Assembly: GCA_963966185.1 (NCBI GenBank)
Contig: CAWZYM010000283.1
Location: 2,948,501 to 3,012,500 of the forward strand
Origin: Rhabditoides inermis
Lineage: Eukaryota; Nematoda; Chromadorea; Rhabditida; Rhabditidae
DNA: 64,000 nt
Direction: 5' to 3'
A program made the translations under genes and the position numbers. Positions 43,255-55,328 of the stretch are shown here, piece after piece. The notes beneath the pieces were generated by a model. That model saw only the letters and a program-made list of their open reading frames with translations, was not told the origin of the DNA and did no database searches. The stretch's first letter is position 1. Every line of letters starts with the position of its first letter.

Positions 43255-45255
43255 CTTCTCTCATTATTTCATCAATTTCATTTCCAATTTATTCGATATT
43301 TTCTCGTTCTCTCGTTCTCTCCTTCCATTCCTTCCCTCCTTCTCTCCTTCTCCCCTTCTCTCCTCCTCTCCTTCCCTCCTTCCTTCCTTCCCTCCTTCTT
43401 TCCTTCTCTCTTTCTCTCGTTCTCTCTTTCTCTCGTTCTCTCTTTCTCTCGTTCTCTCGTTATCCCTTTCTCTCTTTCTCTCGTTCTCTAGTTCTCTCGT
43501 TCTCTCGTTTTCTCTTTCTCCCTTTCTCTCTTTTCTCTCTTTCTCTCGTTCTCTCTTTTCTCTCTTTTCTCTCTTTCTCTCGTTCTCTCTTTCTCTCGTT
43601 CTCTCGTTCTCTCGTTCTCTCGTTCTCTCGTTCTCTCCGTCTCTCCTTCTCTCGTTATCTCGTTCTCTCGTTCTCTAGTTCTCTCGTTATTTCGTTTTCT
43701 CTTTCTCTCGTTCTCTCGTTCTCTCGTTCTCTCGTTCTCTCGTTCTCTCGTTCTCTCGTTCTCTCGTTCTCTCGTTCTCTCGTTCTCTCGTTCTCTCGTT
43801 CTCGCGTGTCTCCTTCTCTTCTTCTCTCCTTCCCTCCTTCCCTCCTTCTCCCTTTCTCTTTTTCTCTAGTTCTCCAGTTCTCTCTTTCTCTCGTTCTCTC
43901 TTTCTCTCTTTCTCTCTTTCTCTCTTTCTCTCGTTCTCTCGTTCTCTCGTTCTCTCGTTTCTCGTTCTCTCGTTCTCTCGTTTTCTCCGTCTCTCCGTCT
44001 CTCCTTCTCTTCTTCCCTCCTTCCCTCCTACCACCCTCCTTCTCTCTTTCTCTCGTTCTCTCGTTCTCTAGTTATATCGTTCTCTCTTTCTTTCGTTCTC
44101 TCTTTCTCTTGTTCTCTCTTTCTCTCGTTTTCTCGTTCTCTCGTTCTCTCGTTCTCTCGTTCTCTCTTTATCTCGTTCTCTCTTTCTATCCTTCTCTCGT
44201 TCTCTCGTTCTCTCGTTCTCTCGTTCTCTCCGTCTCTCCTTCTCTTCTTCCCTCCTTCTCTCCTTCTCTCTTTCTCTCTTTCTCTCGTTCTCTATTTCTC
44301 TCGTTATATCGTTATATCGTTCTCTCTTTCTCTCGTTCTCTCGTGCTCTCGTTTTCTCGTTCTCTCGTTCTCTCGTTGTCTCGTTGTCTCGTTGTCTCGT
44401 TCTCTCGTTGTCTCGTTCTCTCCTTCTTTCCTTCCCTCCTTCCCGCCTTCTCACTTTCTCTCTTTCTCTCGTTCTCTAGTTCTCTCGTTATATCGTTCTC
44501 TCTTTCACTCGTTTTCTCTTTCTATCGGTTTCTCTTTCTCTCATTATCTCTTTCTCTCTTTCTCTCTTTCTCTCTTTCTCTCTTTCTCTCTTTCTCTCTT
44601 TCTCTCTTTCTCTCTTTCTCTTTTTTCTCTAGTTCTCTCCTTCTCTCCTTCTCTTCTTCTCTCCATCCCTCCTTCCCTCCTTCTCCCTTTCTCTCTTTCT
44701 CTCGTTCTCTAGCTCTCTCGTTATATCGTTCTCTCTTTCTCTCGTTTTCTCTTTCTCTCGTTTTCTCGTTTTCTCGTTCTCTCTTTCTCTCTTTCTCTCT
44801 TTCTCTCCTTCCCTCCTTCCCTCCTCCTCCCATTCTCTCTTTCTCTCGTTGCTCTCGTTCTCTAATTCTCTCGTTATATCGTTCTCGCTTTCTCTCGTTC
44901 TCTCTTTATCTCTTTCTCTCTTTCTCTCTTTCTTTCGTTCTCTAGTTCTCTCGTTCTCTCTTTCTATCCTTCTCTTCTTCTCTCCATCCCTCCTTCCCTC
45001 CTTCTCCCTTTCTCTCTTTCTCTCGTTCTCTAGCTCTCTCGTTCTCTTTTTATATCTTTCTCTCTTTCTCTGGTTCTCTCGTTCTCTCGTTCTCTCTTTC
45101 TATCCTTCTCTCGTTCTCTCGTTCTCTCGTTCTCTCCGTCTCTCCTTCCCTCCTTCCCTCCTCTCTTTTTCTCCTTTTCTCTCGTTATATCGTTCTCTCG
45201 TTCTCTCGTTCTCTCGTTCTCTCGTTCTCTCGTTCTCTCTTTCTCTCTCCCCTTA
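43255..45255. repeat. 2-kb polypyrimidine satellite (TTCTCTCG)n with higher-order structure
   Basis: Almost purely C/T on the + strand, built from 8-bp units TTCTCTCG and TTCTCTCT. About every 170-240 bp a variant block recurs (CCGTCTCTCCTTCTCTTCTT followed by CCCTCC runs, for example near 43985, 44228, 44640, 44965 and 45130). GTTATATCGTTCTCTC recurs with similar spacing. This is a higher-order repeat. Because 24 bp equals three units, it stays open in several frames on both strands. Confidence 0.95.
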
Positions 45256-45981
45256 CTAAATTCCTACTGATCGCAGCCACCAAAGTACATCTGTCTCTCT
45301 CCAAACAGCGTGCTCTCTCGCGTGCTCTCGCGCTCGCCCGCCAGCAGAGGGCTAGCTATCAGCTAGCGTGACTGGAAACGACACCCACCCACACGCTGGC
45401 CTTTCGCCTAGTGCGAGTGCGAGATCGCTCATAACTTCTTTCGGAGAAAAGATACAAAGATGCCGTCAATTAGTGATCTGCCCTATGGAACCGTGCGAAT
45501 CTAACTAACATAAATTGGAAGACTTCACATTGTTGCTAACATGTCCTTTGGATATCGCTACTTGAAAATTCTGGCGCGAGCCTTATTTTAACCCAAGAGA
45601 GAGGGCGCTGCGCGCCCTCTCTAATAACGTAAATATGCGTCATCTCTCCTCCGCACTCATTCATACCCGAGTGAGCAGTGAGCAGCAGCGAAGCTCGGAT
45701 TATAGCTGAAAATGATTTCGAGACACAAAGGGCATGCATATATTTAAGCTTATTCAGGCATAGATCTCGTTACCCAGTGATTTTTTTTTGACTCCTTCGA
45801 ATCATTTTCTTACTCACTAAGCACTTTGTTGAAAACACAAGTCGTAAGATACACTAATAGTAAGTACACCGAGAATTGTTTTGTTTTCTGTAAGAAGAAT
45901 TGGATAAACTGACATGTTTCGCCAGCGACTGATGGTGATGGTCACAGCTGTTGACTAATGGAAATGAAGGGACTAGGAGTA

Positions 45982-47062
45982 TTAGGATCGGCGCGAAGCG
46001 CCGATCGTTTGGGTTTTATACAGCGGCGCGCAGAGCCGCTCGGCCCGCAGGGCCGCCAAAATCGCTTGTAAATCATTCAAATAATAAATGTTTCAGAGTT
46101 ATATCATGATATTGTCTCTAAATCGCCCGTTGACCAACTATAAACCAAAACAAAACATGAAACAATAGTTTAAGACCAAAAAATATGTTCGCTGGTTAGG
46201 TCTGCACGTCCGTGAGGTATGCTGCTGGTCGCTGATTCGCTGAAAGACCCGCTCACTAGCCCCGCCCCCGCGCGCTCATTGGTTCGTGATGGGGAATGTG
46301 TGCGGGAGTTCGTGATAATGTGCACAATGTTTGTGATTTGCGTAGTCGTTCACGCGCGTTGTATTGTTGTTGTTATTGTTGTTTTTTGTTATATCTGTTG
46401 ATTTACTTTGAATAAATACTGATAGTTTCTGTGAAACTATCAGTACATTAACATTAATACATGATACTTTGATACATTGATACATACACTCATTAACATT
46501 TGAAAAAAGAATTTCTTCGAAATTCAACAAAAGGACATTCAATCTCTTTTGAAAAGTACAAGCGTAAAGTACCTCTGTTTGGGTTTATCTCAATTCAACA
46601 AAAGCACATGCATGAAACTATTATTTCTATTCTAAACTATAAACACAAACCTGCTCTCTCAAAACGATCACAAATACATTGACAATCGAATGCTAAGATG
46701 AATATACTATTGCACACACACATTCTATCACTCAGATTCTATCAACCCGTTCATCAAATGAGTCATCTATCAAAAAGCTCTTGTATTTGTTTACATTCAA
46801 AAATAATGAAAACATCATGGTAAACTGAACGATAGTTCTATAGCTGTTTATCGATTCTCACAATACTTTCATAAGAAATAAGAAAACATATTATATAGCC
46901 CTTACTGATAAATTATCGATGAAGTATACATTTCTACATATCGTTTGAGAGAGCAGGTTTGTGTTCATAGTTTAGAATAGAAATAATAGTTTCATGCATG
47001 TGCTTTTGTTGAATTGAGATAAACCCAAACAGAGGTACTTTACGCTTGTACTTTTCAAGAGA
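45982..47062 (-). mobile_element. Compact Helitron-like element (no captured cargo)
   Basis: Read on the minus strand it starts with the inverted-repeat module (47062 down to about 46540) and the GTCCTTTTGTTGAATT linker. A 3' block of about 460 bp follows, matching 1868-2348 and 17735-18196, and ends with the same GATCGGCGC hairpin and CTAA before T (45981 on the + strand is A). The 3' block carries a CCAAT/GC-rich part near 46255-46300. At 1.08 kb it is the simplest member and shows the element without the lipoyl synthase cargo. Confidence 0.68.
46538..47062. repeat. Inverted-repeat module of the compact Helitron-like element
   Basis: Arms starting TCTCTTTTGAAAAGTACAAG, about 125 bp each, closely match the arms at 14280-14402 and 14672-14799, including TTTGGGTTTATCTCAATTCA. 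Confidence 0.88.
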
Positions 47063-47553
47063 ATATAACTAGAAACAGTTTTTTTTTGCGCAATGGAATT
47101 TTTGAGTGGACATATGAATACTACATATGCGGTCTAACGTAAACGTCCAAACATTGCGAGTTTTCTGTACGTCAATCTGAGAAAAACGGTCACGGCTTTC
47201 GGGATTCTCTGAAACGCAGAGTGAAATTATTAACACTCTTCTTCCAAACTACGTTTGTCTCTAGACTAGACAGAGTGAGTCAACTGAATATTTATTCAAA
47301 TAGAGCCAGACGTGAGACATTGTTAGGTTGTTACGGAAATATAATGTTCAATATCTGGTGTTCAATATCAGTGTTAATCAAACGCTGGATGAGACTCGCT
47401 TGGTGTTTCTCATGAACAATGTTTTTTTTTCTCCTAGGAGCAGACTTGAAAAAACAAAACCTGAAAAACAAAAACAAAGAAATGAGGTAGTTACTAGATT
47501 AGATTTGGGTCGTCAGATTGAAATTCAAAGACCTCTTCATTTCTTTTTCTCTC

Positions 47554-47589
<36 letters not shown>

Positions 47590-48320
47590 CTTACAGTTCC
47601 CTCCAACAAACTACAATGCGGTAGTCCCGCCCTCTCTTTCCTCTAGTAATATAAGGCACAGACCACACCCTCATATTACACATCTCATCATTTATCATCT
47701 CATCACTCTGACTGATGTGATGTCCTCTCACGACCACTTTATGTCTTTGTGCGCTCATCTTTGCAAAACTCCCGCAGCTTTCCATCGCAAATTGCTTTCT
47801 TGCATTTACACAAATCCATCTTTTTGGTCCAGAACGTCTAGAACAATACTTATCCTAGTTATAAATCTCATTGCTTACTTAGTTCGCTCCTCTCATTGCG
47901 TTTCTGAAAGTACCATCCTATTGGTTTGTCAGCCGAAAAGCTGTCGGCAGCTTCACTTTCTAAACGTCTATAAAAGAGAGAGATAGACACAGGGAGAGAG
48001 AGGGTGATAGAAATGAGCACTAGACATTTCTAAAAACCATAAAATAAATCTCATTGGAATAAAACCGACGCCAGTTTAAAAGTGCGCCTAATAGAGTTTG
48101 GAATTTCGGAAGGATCCAGCATTCTTCCCAAAAACGCCACTTTTTGAAAACTCAATTACAGTATGTGGTACTCCTGCAGAATTTTAATTGTTCGTATTAC
48201 ATGAGAAAATAACGCTGCACGCACGGAAATTGTAGTCTCTCTCTCTCCCTCTCCCTCTCCCTCTTTCTCTCTCTCTTCTCTCTATCTCTTTTTTTCTCTC
48301 TCTCTCTCTTTCTCTCTCTG

Positions 48321-48359
<39 letters not shown>

Positions 48360-48990
48360 TTCTCTCTCTCTCTCTCTCTCTCTCGCTTTCTTCCGTTTTT
48401 TCTCCTCCTTATCTTCTCCTCCCCCTTGTCTCTCTCCCAAAACCACTCACTCACATTGCATCAAAAATCTGCATTTCGCACCCACTCACTCACACACGCC
48501 TCATTCCGTACCCGCGGAAACCCCATTTCCATCATCTATCGCTCCTCTTTCCAGCTTTCCACCCTCTCTTTCAATTATGCAAATGTGTTTCACTATCTCT
48601 GAACCCACGACGCGCGTAATTCGTAATTTGGGTTCGCGTATAGGATAAGCGTATAGTTTATCTCTCCAAAGTTACTGCGCGAGAGTTTTTTTTTTGCGAA
48701 ATTGCTTACCAACTTCCACTTCACTTCCATCTGATATTGTTGAATCTGCGAAAACCAGTAACGTGAAATCCCACTTAGTAGACAATCCCCATTTGCATCC
48801 TATGTCTAAAATTCGACATTTGTAGTTTGCTTACTTTTATTTTATCTATTTTTGTCTACTCTTCGAATGTTTCTTCTTTTTTTCCACTTTTACTATCCTA
48901 CCGTAAGCACTGTTATGTTTTCTATGATGCACTCGCTAAGTACTCAACGCGGTAATAAACTACTATTTAATCAAAAACTCTTTCCAGAAG
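47063..48990. other. Intergenic region with CT microsatellites
   Basis: CT-rich runs lie at 47545-47590 and 48236-48390. No exon chain is supported; the open frame at 47717-47986 shows no domain or splice context. Confidence 0.6.
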
Positions 48991-49179
48991 ATGAAGTTGT
49001 CCATGCTCACTCCGTTCCTGCTGCTGCTCTCTCTCTGCTCGGCCTCCTTCCTCTCGGTGCTGGAGCCGCGTCCCTCTAGGGCCATCTCCCCCTCCGCCAA
49101 CACCTTCTGCTTCTTCTACCCCGACCGCTGCGCGGGCTACAAGGCCGCCCTCCTCTCCACCTACCACCGACGACGATAG
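48991..49179 (+). CDS. Secreted peptide precursor with a C-x6-C ring (allatostatin-C-like)
   Basis: A single-exon frame of 62 aa begins three bases after a CTTTCCAG acceptor, so it follows an intron or a spliced-leader site. MKLSMLTPFLLLLSLCSAS is a strong signal peptide. The remainder (SVLEPRPSRAISPSANTF, then CFFYPDRC, then AGYKAALLSTYHRRR) is compact and has just two cysteines, six residues apart. C-[aromatic]-F-x-P-x-x-C is also the layout of arthropod allatostatin-C (CYFNPISC), a somatostatin-related cyclic neuropeptide. In that family the ring lies at the very C-terminus; here 15 residues follow, ending in a basic run. A secreted cyclic peptide hormone is likely; kinship to allatostatin-C is inference. 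AATAAA at 49563-49568 could end the transcript. Confidence 0.65.
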   Translation: MKLSMLTPFLLLLSLCSASFLSVLEPRPSRAISPSANTFCFFYPDRCAGYKAALLSTYHRRR

Positions 49180-49562
49180 TGCGCAGATAAACGGTTACAC
49201 AGTCCCAGTGCGTGATGTCAGAAAGAGTTTTGGCGGCTCTCACTCATTTCTATATTTTGCTTTTCACCTGTTTCCGACAAGTTTTTTGACGAACAAGCAG
49301 TATTTACCAAGACTGTGCCGCACAGAAATTATCATAATTACTTGTGTACAGTATTGCATGCCTATGCAGAATAAGCATTCCACTTTTACAAACCGAAAAC
49401 GTCTGTCGTCACTAGTACGGACTGTTTTACCTTCACTAGTCACTTGTTTTGTCATCGTTTTCAACATTTGCACTCACATTACCGTGCACCTAACGACTCT
49501 GTATTCTCACCCCTTTCCTCCCAACACTGGTCACTTTCATTACTTCAACTTTTGCAAAACGC

Positions 49563-49568
49563 AATAAA
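49563..49568 (+). terminator. Candidate poly(A) signal of the peptide gene
   Basis: AATAAA 384 bp beyond the stop codon, with no nearer candidate noted. Confidence 0.35.
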
Positions 49569-49569
49569 A

Positions 49570-51788
49570 TCACTTGAACTACAGTTAGCGTAAGACGTTA
49601 CTTCGCGAAAGCTTTCGAAAACACATTAAAAGGACCGGAAATGCGTAGCCATAAGTCACTTCTAAAATCTAAATCAAATATCAACACCCTCTTATGATTG
49701 ATGAGTGGTATACCACTCACCACTCACCACATATCGCAATCGCCTTCAAAAAGCACATCTTTCTTGTATATTTACTCTGCTATTTATACAACATAAAAGT
49801 ACACACTCACAGCAACTCCCGGATTTCCGGGGTTTAACGTGCAGTATCCTCTGCAGATTCCACTTTGCATTTCCCTTTTAGAACACCAGATTTATCCAAC
49901 TCCAGTGTCATTTTCGAATCGTATGAGTAATATGATATTTTTGAACTACGAATACACACATTCATTGCCAATATCGCTTGTCAGCGTTTATATTCAGTAG
50001 GGGTCGAATTTCGGCAACTCATTGCGCGTTGCGCGTTACAGCGAATACAAATGACTTCACAACAAATTGGAAATTAGATACGAATGCGCATAAGTGGTAG
50101 CTTTTATGAAAATGCAATATAGGATAGCATTCTAATAAAATTGAACGCTTGTTCTTCGGTTTATCGGATTACGTTATCGTAATCCATAACAGAAACAGAG
50201 GAAATGATATCATAATCATAATGCTGTACGTAAAGTTGAGAGATGAACTCGTCCCCACTAGTAATTACTATTCCAGGTGTCTACATTCCCCTAGACCTAC
50301 TTCCTCCTGCTCCCGACGCCGACACGCCAAACAATACATTATTTATCGAAAAATATATGAAATAATCACACTCTTTCTACAACATTATTACACGACATAT
50401 ACACGAGTCTCTCTTCTCTCCTCTCTCTTCTCTCTCCTCTCTCGCTTTGCATACTGCTCTTCTATTTGCTTCTACAGGGATGATGTGATTGCATAGACAA
50501 TAAATACATATGTGTACTCGTGGATGGAAAAAGGAGCTACTACCAGTCCAATATACAGCTACCGCTTACTAGTAACAGCAAGAGGCATGCACTCACTACT
50601 TCGGCTTTATACCTTTCGCATGTTGCTGTGGGTACGTGAGGGGAGGGGGGATGGGGTGAGAGGAGGATGGCGTGCTCTCGCTACAATCACAGGTTCACAT
50701 TGGGTTTGGGTCAGACACAGGACACAGGACACAGGCCGTCTCTCTACGCAAAACGACCACCGAGTACATATTATGAAGATGAGAGAAGAAGTGCGCTCTC
50801 CTCTCCCGCCTCTTCGTAACCACGTCACTCACCACACCTGAAAATGACTGACAATTAAAAAAGACTAATTATTCACTCAGTTAAAAAGGTAGCTATTTTT
50901 GTCAGCATACTTGGAAAGCTCTTTTTTGTCACCAGTACCACGCAATAAGTTTTTCAAAAACCTGCTAATTCAAATTTCAGTTAAAGGACCTTTCGTTCGT
51001 TCGAATTATAAACACACTCATTGCCTAAAAAGAACTACCGTATAAATATACATACAAATATCACCCATCCCTAGATACTCATCAGCGTCTATAAAAAAAT
51101 AAAATAAGTACATGTAAAATCTTAAGATTAATTGTTTCCCCTGGTATTACAAATTACAATCACAGCACATCTCGCATTTCACATTTCACATAAAAGTTCT
51201 CGCTGCGATCTCGCCTCTCGCTACCGAGGGATATAGAGCACAAATCATATTCGCATACTCGCACAATTCCCGGGCTTCTTCTGCCGGTCACACCTGCAAT
51301 CATGACTTACAAAAAAACCCATATCCTCGTCATGCCAGAACACACGTAGTCCCATTCTCACCTCCTCCAAAGAACAACGAGTGCAAGTGTTGCAATGGAG
51401 ATATAGTTTCCTTTTCTAATTCAGATTTTACTGTCTACCTAACAACTATGGGAATGTTTTATGTTGATTAAGGTACACATAAAGAATCTCAAACAAACAA
51501 AAAAAAAACAAGTTATCAGAATTCACAAATTAATGAAATAGAAGTGCTCAAGGTTACAAAATACAAATCTACATGATTCTCCCACGAATACGTGTGCAGA
51601 AAAAAATGTAGCAGACGGTACGTCAACTGTGGCCGGGTATGAACTCAACACTAAGTTCGAAATATGCCAAAATCAGCTTACAGATACTGGGGGCATATGT
51701 GCGTTCTCTCCCCCGCTCCCGCACCCCGCTCATCGGCCATGCCCATCTTGCGTCATAATAGTTTATAGTTTCTAATCACTTTCAATCG
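49570..51788. other. Intergenic region
   Basis: No gene is supported. Small pyrimidine runs occur near 50410-50450. An acceptor-like TTGCAG on the minus strand near 51295 could join a short alternative last exon to the phosphatase gene. Confidence 0.45.
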
Positions 51789-54700
51789 TCAAATCGTTAG
51801 AAATAGGTAGGGAGTGTAAAAGCATTGGGCTCTCGCCGACTGCAGCACTGTCGAATCGACAGTGTCGATAAACATGGTAAGACAAGAAGACAACTGCTAC
51901 CTGTGGTTGCATCGAGTGGTTGCGGCTGAGCACGCTGCGCACGTCTTTGCAGAAACGCAGGGCGTCGAGGAAGGGCAGCAGGTTGAGGAGACACGTGTCC
52001 GACGGATCCGAGAACCACGACTGGATCGGGATCGCGTTCTCTGCAACACATTCATTCGTTAAACTATACGTGTTATGTTTATTTTCATGTTTTAATAATA
52101 TTGTTTACTATGCATTTTCATATTTTCAAACATAATATTGTTCACAATTCGGAATAGTTTTGCAGAAAATAAGATACCTATATTTGGGTATATTCTATTG
52201 TGGAAGTGGAACGATTTCCTGCAGTTGTATAGTAACCGCCAAAAATTCGTCTCCAATTTGCAGGCAAAAAGCAAGCTACGGAAATAATAGCAAAATGCGT
52301 CAATAAGAACTGCTACATTTTTTTATATTCAGAACTCAAATATGCACAAAACGGGGTCTGTATTGCATAGAAAAAGTGACCTAACAACATACATGACTAA
52401 TTTTGTATCCCTTTTTTGTTCCGCACAATGATAGGCACAAAAACAACCAACATAATTTGTCTTTAACTTGTGTCCATATCGCACGAACACCCAAAATGTG
52501 TTGCAGAAAAACGAAATAAATGATGATCCGGCACCGGCTACAACAATCATTATTTTACAGTATTTTCCTCCCGCTGTGGATGTGGCTGTCTGGTCTTGGA
52601 CATTTGATATCATCAATAAAATGAATACGGAAGTATCAACAAGATCAAATTAATGCTGTTATAAATAAATAACATTAAATGATAACACGGATCTACGACA
52701 GCCAATTTCCGCTCATAAATCACTACACAGATGAGTGAGGCTTTCCCATCAACTTACCCTATTTTTATCCACCACGTTTTACGTCTAACGTTGCATGGTC
52801 TAATTATCAATAGCCGGGGTACAATCAATATTGTCTATATTTCCTGCTCAACTGCTCAACGTCCAAAGTGGACACGGAAGATAATTGACTAATTATCCTA
52901 CTTCCTACTCGGTCTTTGCCCCAGCGAACACTCACAAAATAGTGGGCGCGTGCCGATCAAATTTCAAACGTACACAGTTCACACCTTCACAAAACACAAA
53001 ACTGCCAACAATTAAAAAAAATATAATAATAAAATAACTGACGGGGGAACTTCCTGTATGCGCCGGGCGAGTTGTCGAGGATGAATATGGAGGAGAGGTC
53101 CGAGTGGATGGCCGACAGATCCTTCGTGTACCCCCCATAGTCCATCGTGCAGTGCTGACGGAAGTACCTGCAACACCACAACACTACTACTTATCCAATC
53201 TAAAAACACATTTCATCAATGCTACTACGAAACATGGCTCCTGCCGCTTCAATTCGAATGCCTTTGAATATTTGGCCAGACTTATCCATACATCATATAC
53301 GTTTCACTATTTCACTATTCAACTATTTTAATTAGTGACAAACAAAAAAGCAATGCACTAGACGATATAACTTCATATACAAGAAAAACAACTTGTGAAT
53401 TCTGAACATCTCCCACCTCCTGTTCAGCATGCCCCTGCCTTTGTCGAGCCGGTCCGCCACGTGGCTACCGTACACCTGCAAACAGCCAAATTACATTAAC
53501 AAGCATTATTGAAATCATGCTTAACCCAACAAAACACGCAACAAAATGCAGTTAATTGCTGAAGAATGTAATACAAAGTAATACAAATAATATTCTCTCT
53601 TCATTGACTTGTTAGGAATAACGCATTAGAGCTTTACAGAAAACGTGATTAGGACACTGAGCTCTGATTTACGATCTGGCATTATTCTGATTATTATAGA
53701 ATAATTCAAAATACCTAGATTTACTCATTGAAAATGCAACTTCTCTTCCCTAGGTTTACGAATTTTTTTGACAAAGTTTACTGTTTCTGTTTGAGCAAGC
53801 ATCTCGCTGAGTCGAAACATCACAGTCCAAACACGCGCGCGGCCAGTCATACTGGTACTATTACTAAAACCCATAAACCCAATTGTTTATATAAAAGAAC
53901 ATTCTACATTTTCAAAGTATCTTCCTGTTGCAATTCAAACGAATATTATTGTCAAGTTTCAAACGCTATATCGTATATCCGAGCGGAGAACGGGAGAACC
54001 ATACACTCCCATACATTTGCAGAACAAAAACGTCAATAAAGATTTAAAAAACAAAATACAGGTAATTCCGCCCACCTCCATACTGGCGGTGAACACAACC
54101 AGATCGAACCACTGCGCCACCACCTGCAAGGTATTCGGTAAGATCATTATTTATTTCACGATCCACAGACAGTCAGTAACATGAGACTTCTAATTGAAAA
54201 TACTTCAAGAATATCAAGTCAACAAGTTGACGTCGCGACATTGAACAACAATGATACTGGATACTGGAAGGTGAAAGACAGAAATCGAAATGAGATAAAC
54301 GTGGTAACAAGAGCAGTGCCGACCTGGAGGAAGAGATCGACGTGGGGCCGCGTGTGGACAGAGAAGCGCACCGGGTGACGGTCGATCGCCACCTACAACG
54401 AGCAAGGATCAGGAGGACCGGGGGATTGTGCAGAAACACCTTTTTTAATATAGACAACCATGTAGATAAAACCAGTGCCCAGTAGAATGTTATATGCAAT
54501 TTAACAGATATTATTGCCCTCGTTTTTGCGACGCATGCGGATTTGTCGATCATGGAGTTTGCATTATGAAGAAACACATTGAACAGCATGTACATTCCAA
54601 ATACATGATAGTTTCAAGTATGCGTAAACATAACCAAAAAAGAAAACTACACTGACCCTGATGGTGAAATCGGGTGGAGTACCGGGTTTCACCGTCGGCC

Positions 54701-55328
54701 GCACGACGCCGTCGTGGTGCGAGTGGATCAGCGTCTCGTCCAGATCCAGCACCAGGATCTTCCGCGGTACCATCACTACAAGATACTGTACTTTAGATAG
54801 TGTATCGGTAACAATACTAGTTAGTCAGCATTCCGCTCGAGCTTGCGCCAACACGTTCTGAGATAACACGCGTCGTTTTCGCGCTTTTGAAACGCGATAC
54901 GACTAGCGTCTGGCAGAGGCGAGCAATAAAAACGATTGTGAAACTGAACTGACACAATCGATGGGAGGTGAGCGGGGAGAGCGGCACGTGCTGGTACTTC
55001 ACCACTTGACATTTCGCATACTGAAACACTACATGTACAAATGGAAAACGGAAGAGACTCACCCCTCGGTAGGCTTTGCGGAAGTTGAAGAGGACAAACT
55101 GAAAGACGGTGGTGACCGCAAAGAAGAGGCCGGCGAAGAAGGAGGACAGCGTGCGCAACGCCCGGTTCTGCGACTCCTGCAAATCAATCGATAAATCAAT
55201 TGTTCGTCAAGAAAGACAACACGTAAAACAGAAGAAAGAAAAACAGTAAATCAACGAGAGAGAGGACTGACACGCTGTACCTGTGTTCGATCGCTTGTAG
55301 CGTTTCGTCGGGGGATCATGTTGAACAT
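51789..55328 (-). CDS. cnep-1: CTD nuclear envelope phosphatase (CTDNEP1/Dullard, CNEP-1)
   Basis: Ten exons in phase give 279 aa: 55281-55328, 55063-55176, 54954-55020, 54657-54775, 54324-54392, 54076-54123, 53417-53475, 53043-53167, 51901-52040, 51789-51839. The N-terminal region carries one membrane segment ([20 protein letters not shown]). The HAD-type catalytic motif is [16 protein letters not shown], where the first Asp is the phospho-acceptor. Then follow [69 protein letters not shown] and [20 protein letters not shown], the order and spacing of CTDNEP1. These membrane-bound phosphatases act on lipin at the nuclear envelope and ER. Family members are about 245 aa; the extra length comes mainly from the last small exon ([16 protein letters not shown]), which is uncertain. 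Several donors are GTCAGT. Confidence 0.93.

Larger units (their letters stand above)
42698..45624 (+). mobile_element. Helitron-like element filled with a polypyrimidine satellite
   Basis: The 5' end (A then TCTTTTAAAAGTACTTCCG) begins a long inverted-repeat module (42698-43188) related to those at 14280 and 46540, with the same GTCCTTTTGTTGAATT linker after it. The 3' end is a hairpin (GAGGGCGC/GCGCCCTC with a TGC loop) followed by CTAA at 45621-45624 and host T. The host would thus have been cut between A and T, the Helitron target. Between the ends lie about 2 kb of TTCTCTCG-type satellite and 350 bp of unique sequence. No Rep/helicase is present. Pairing of these two ends into one element is inferred from orientation and shared modules. 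Confidence 0.5.

Noticed and set aside
43203..44945. 580-codon open frame rich in Ser/Leu/Phe/Arg
   Set aside because: It is a direct translation of the 8-bp polypyrimidine satellite; the same stretch is open in other frames and on the other strand.
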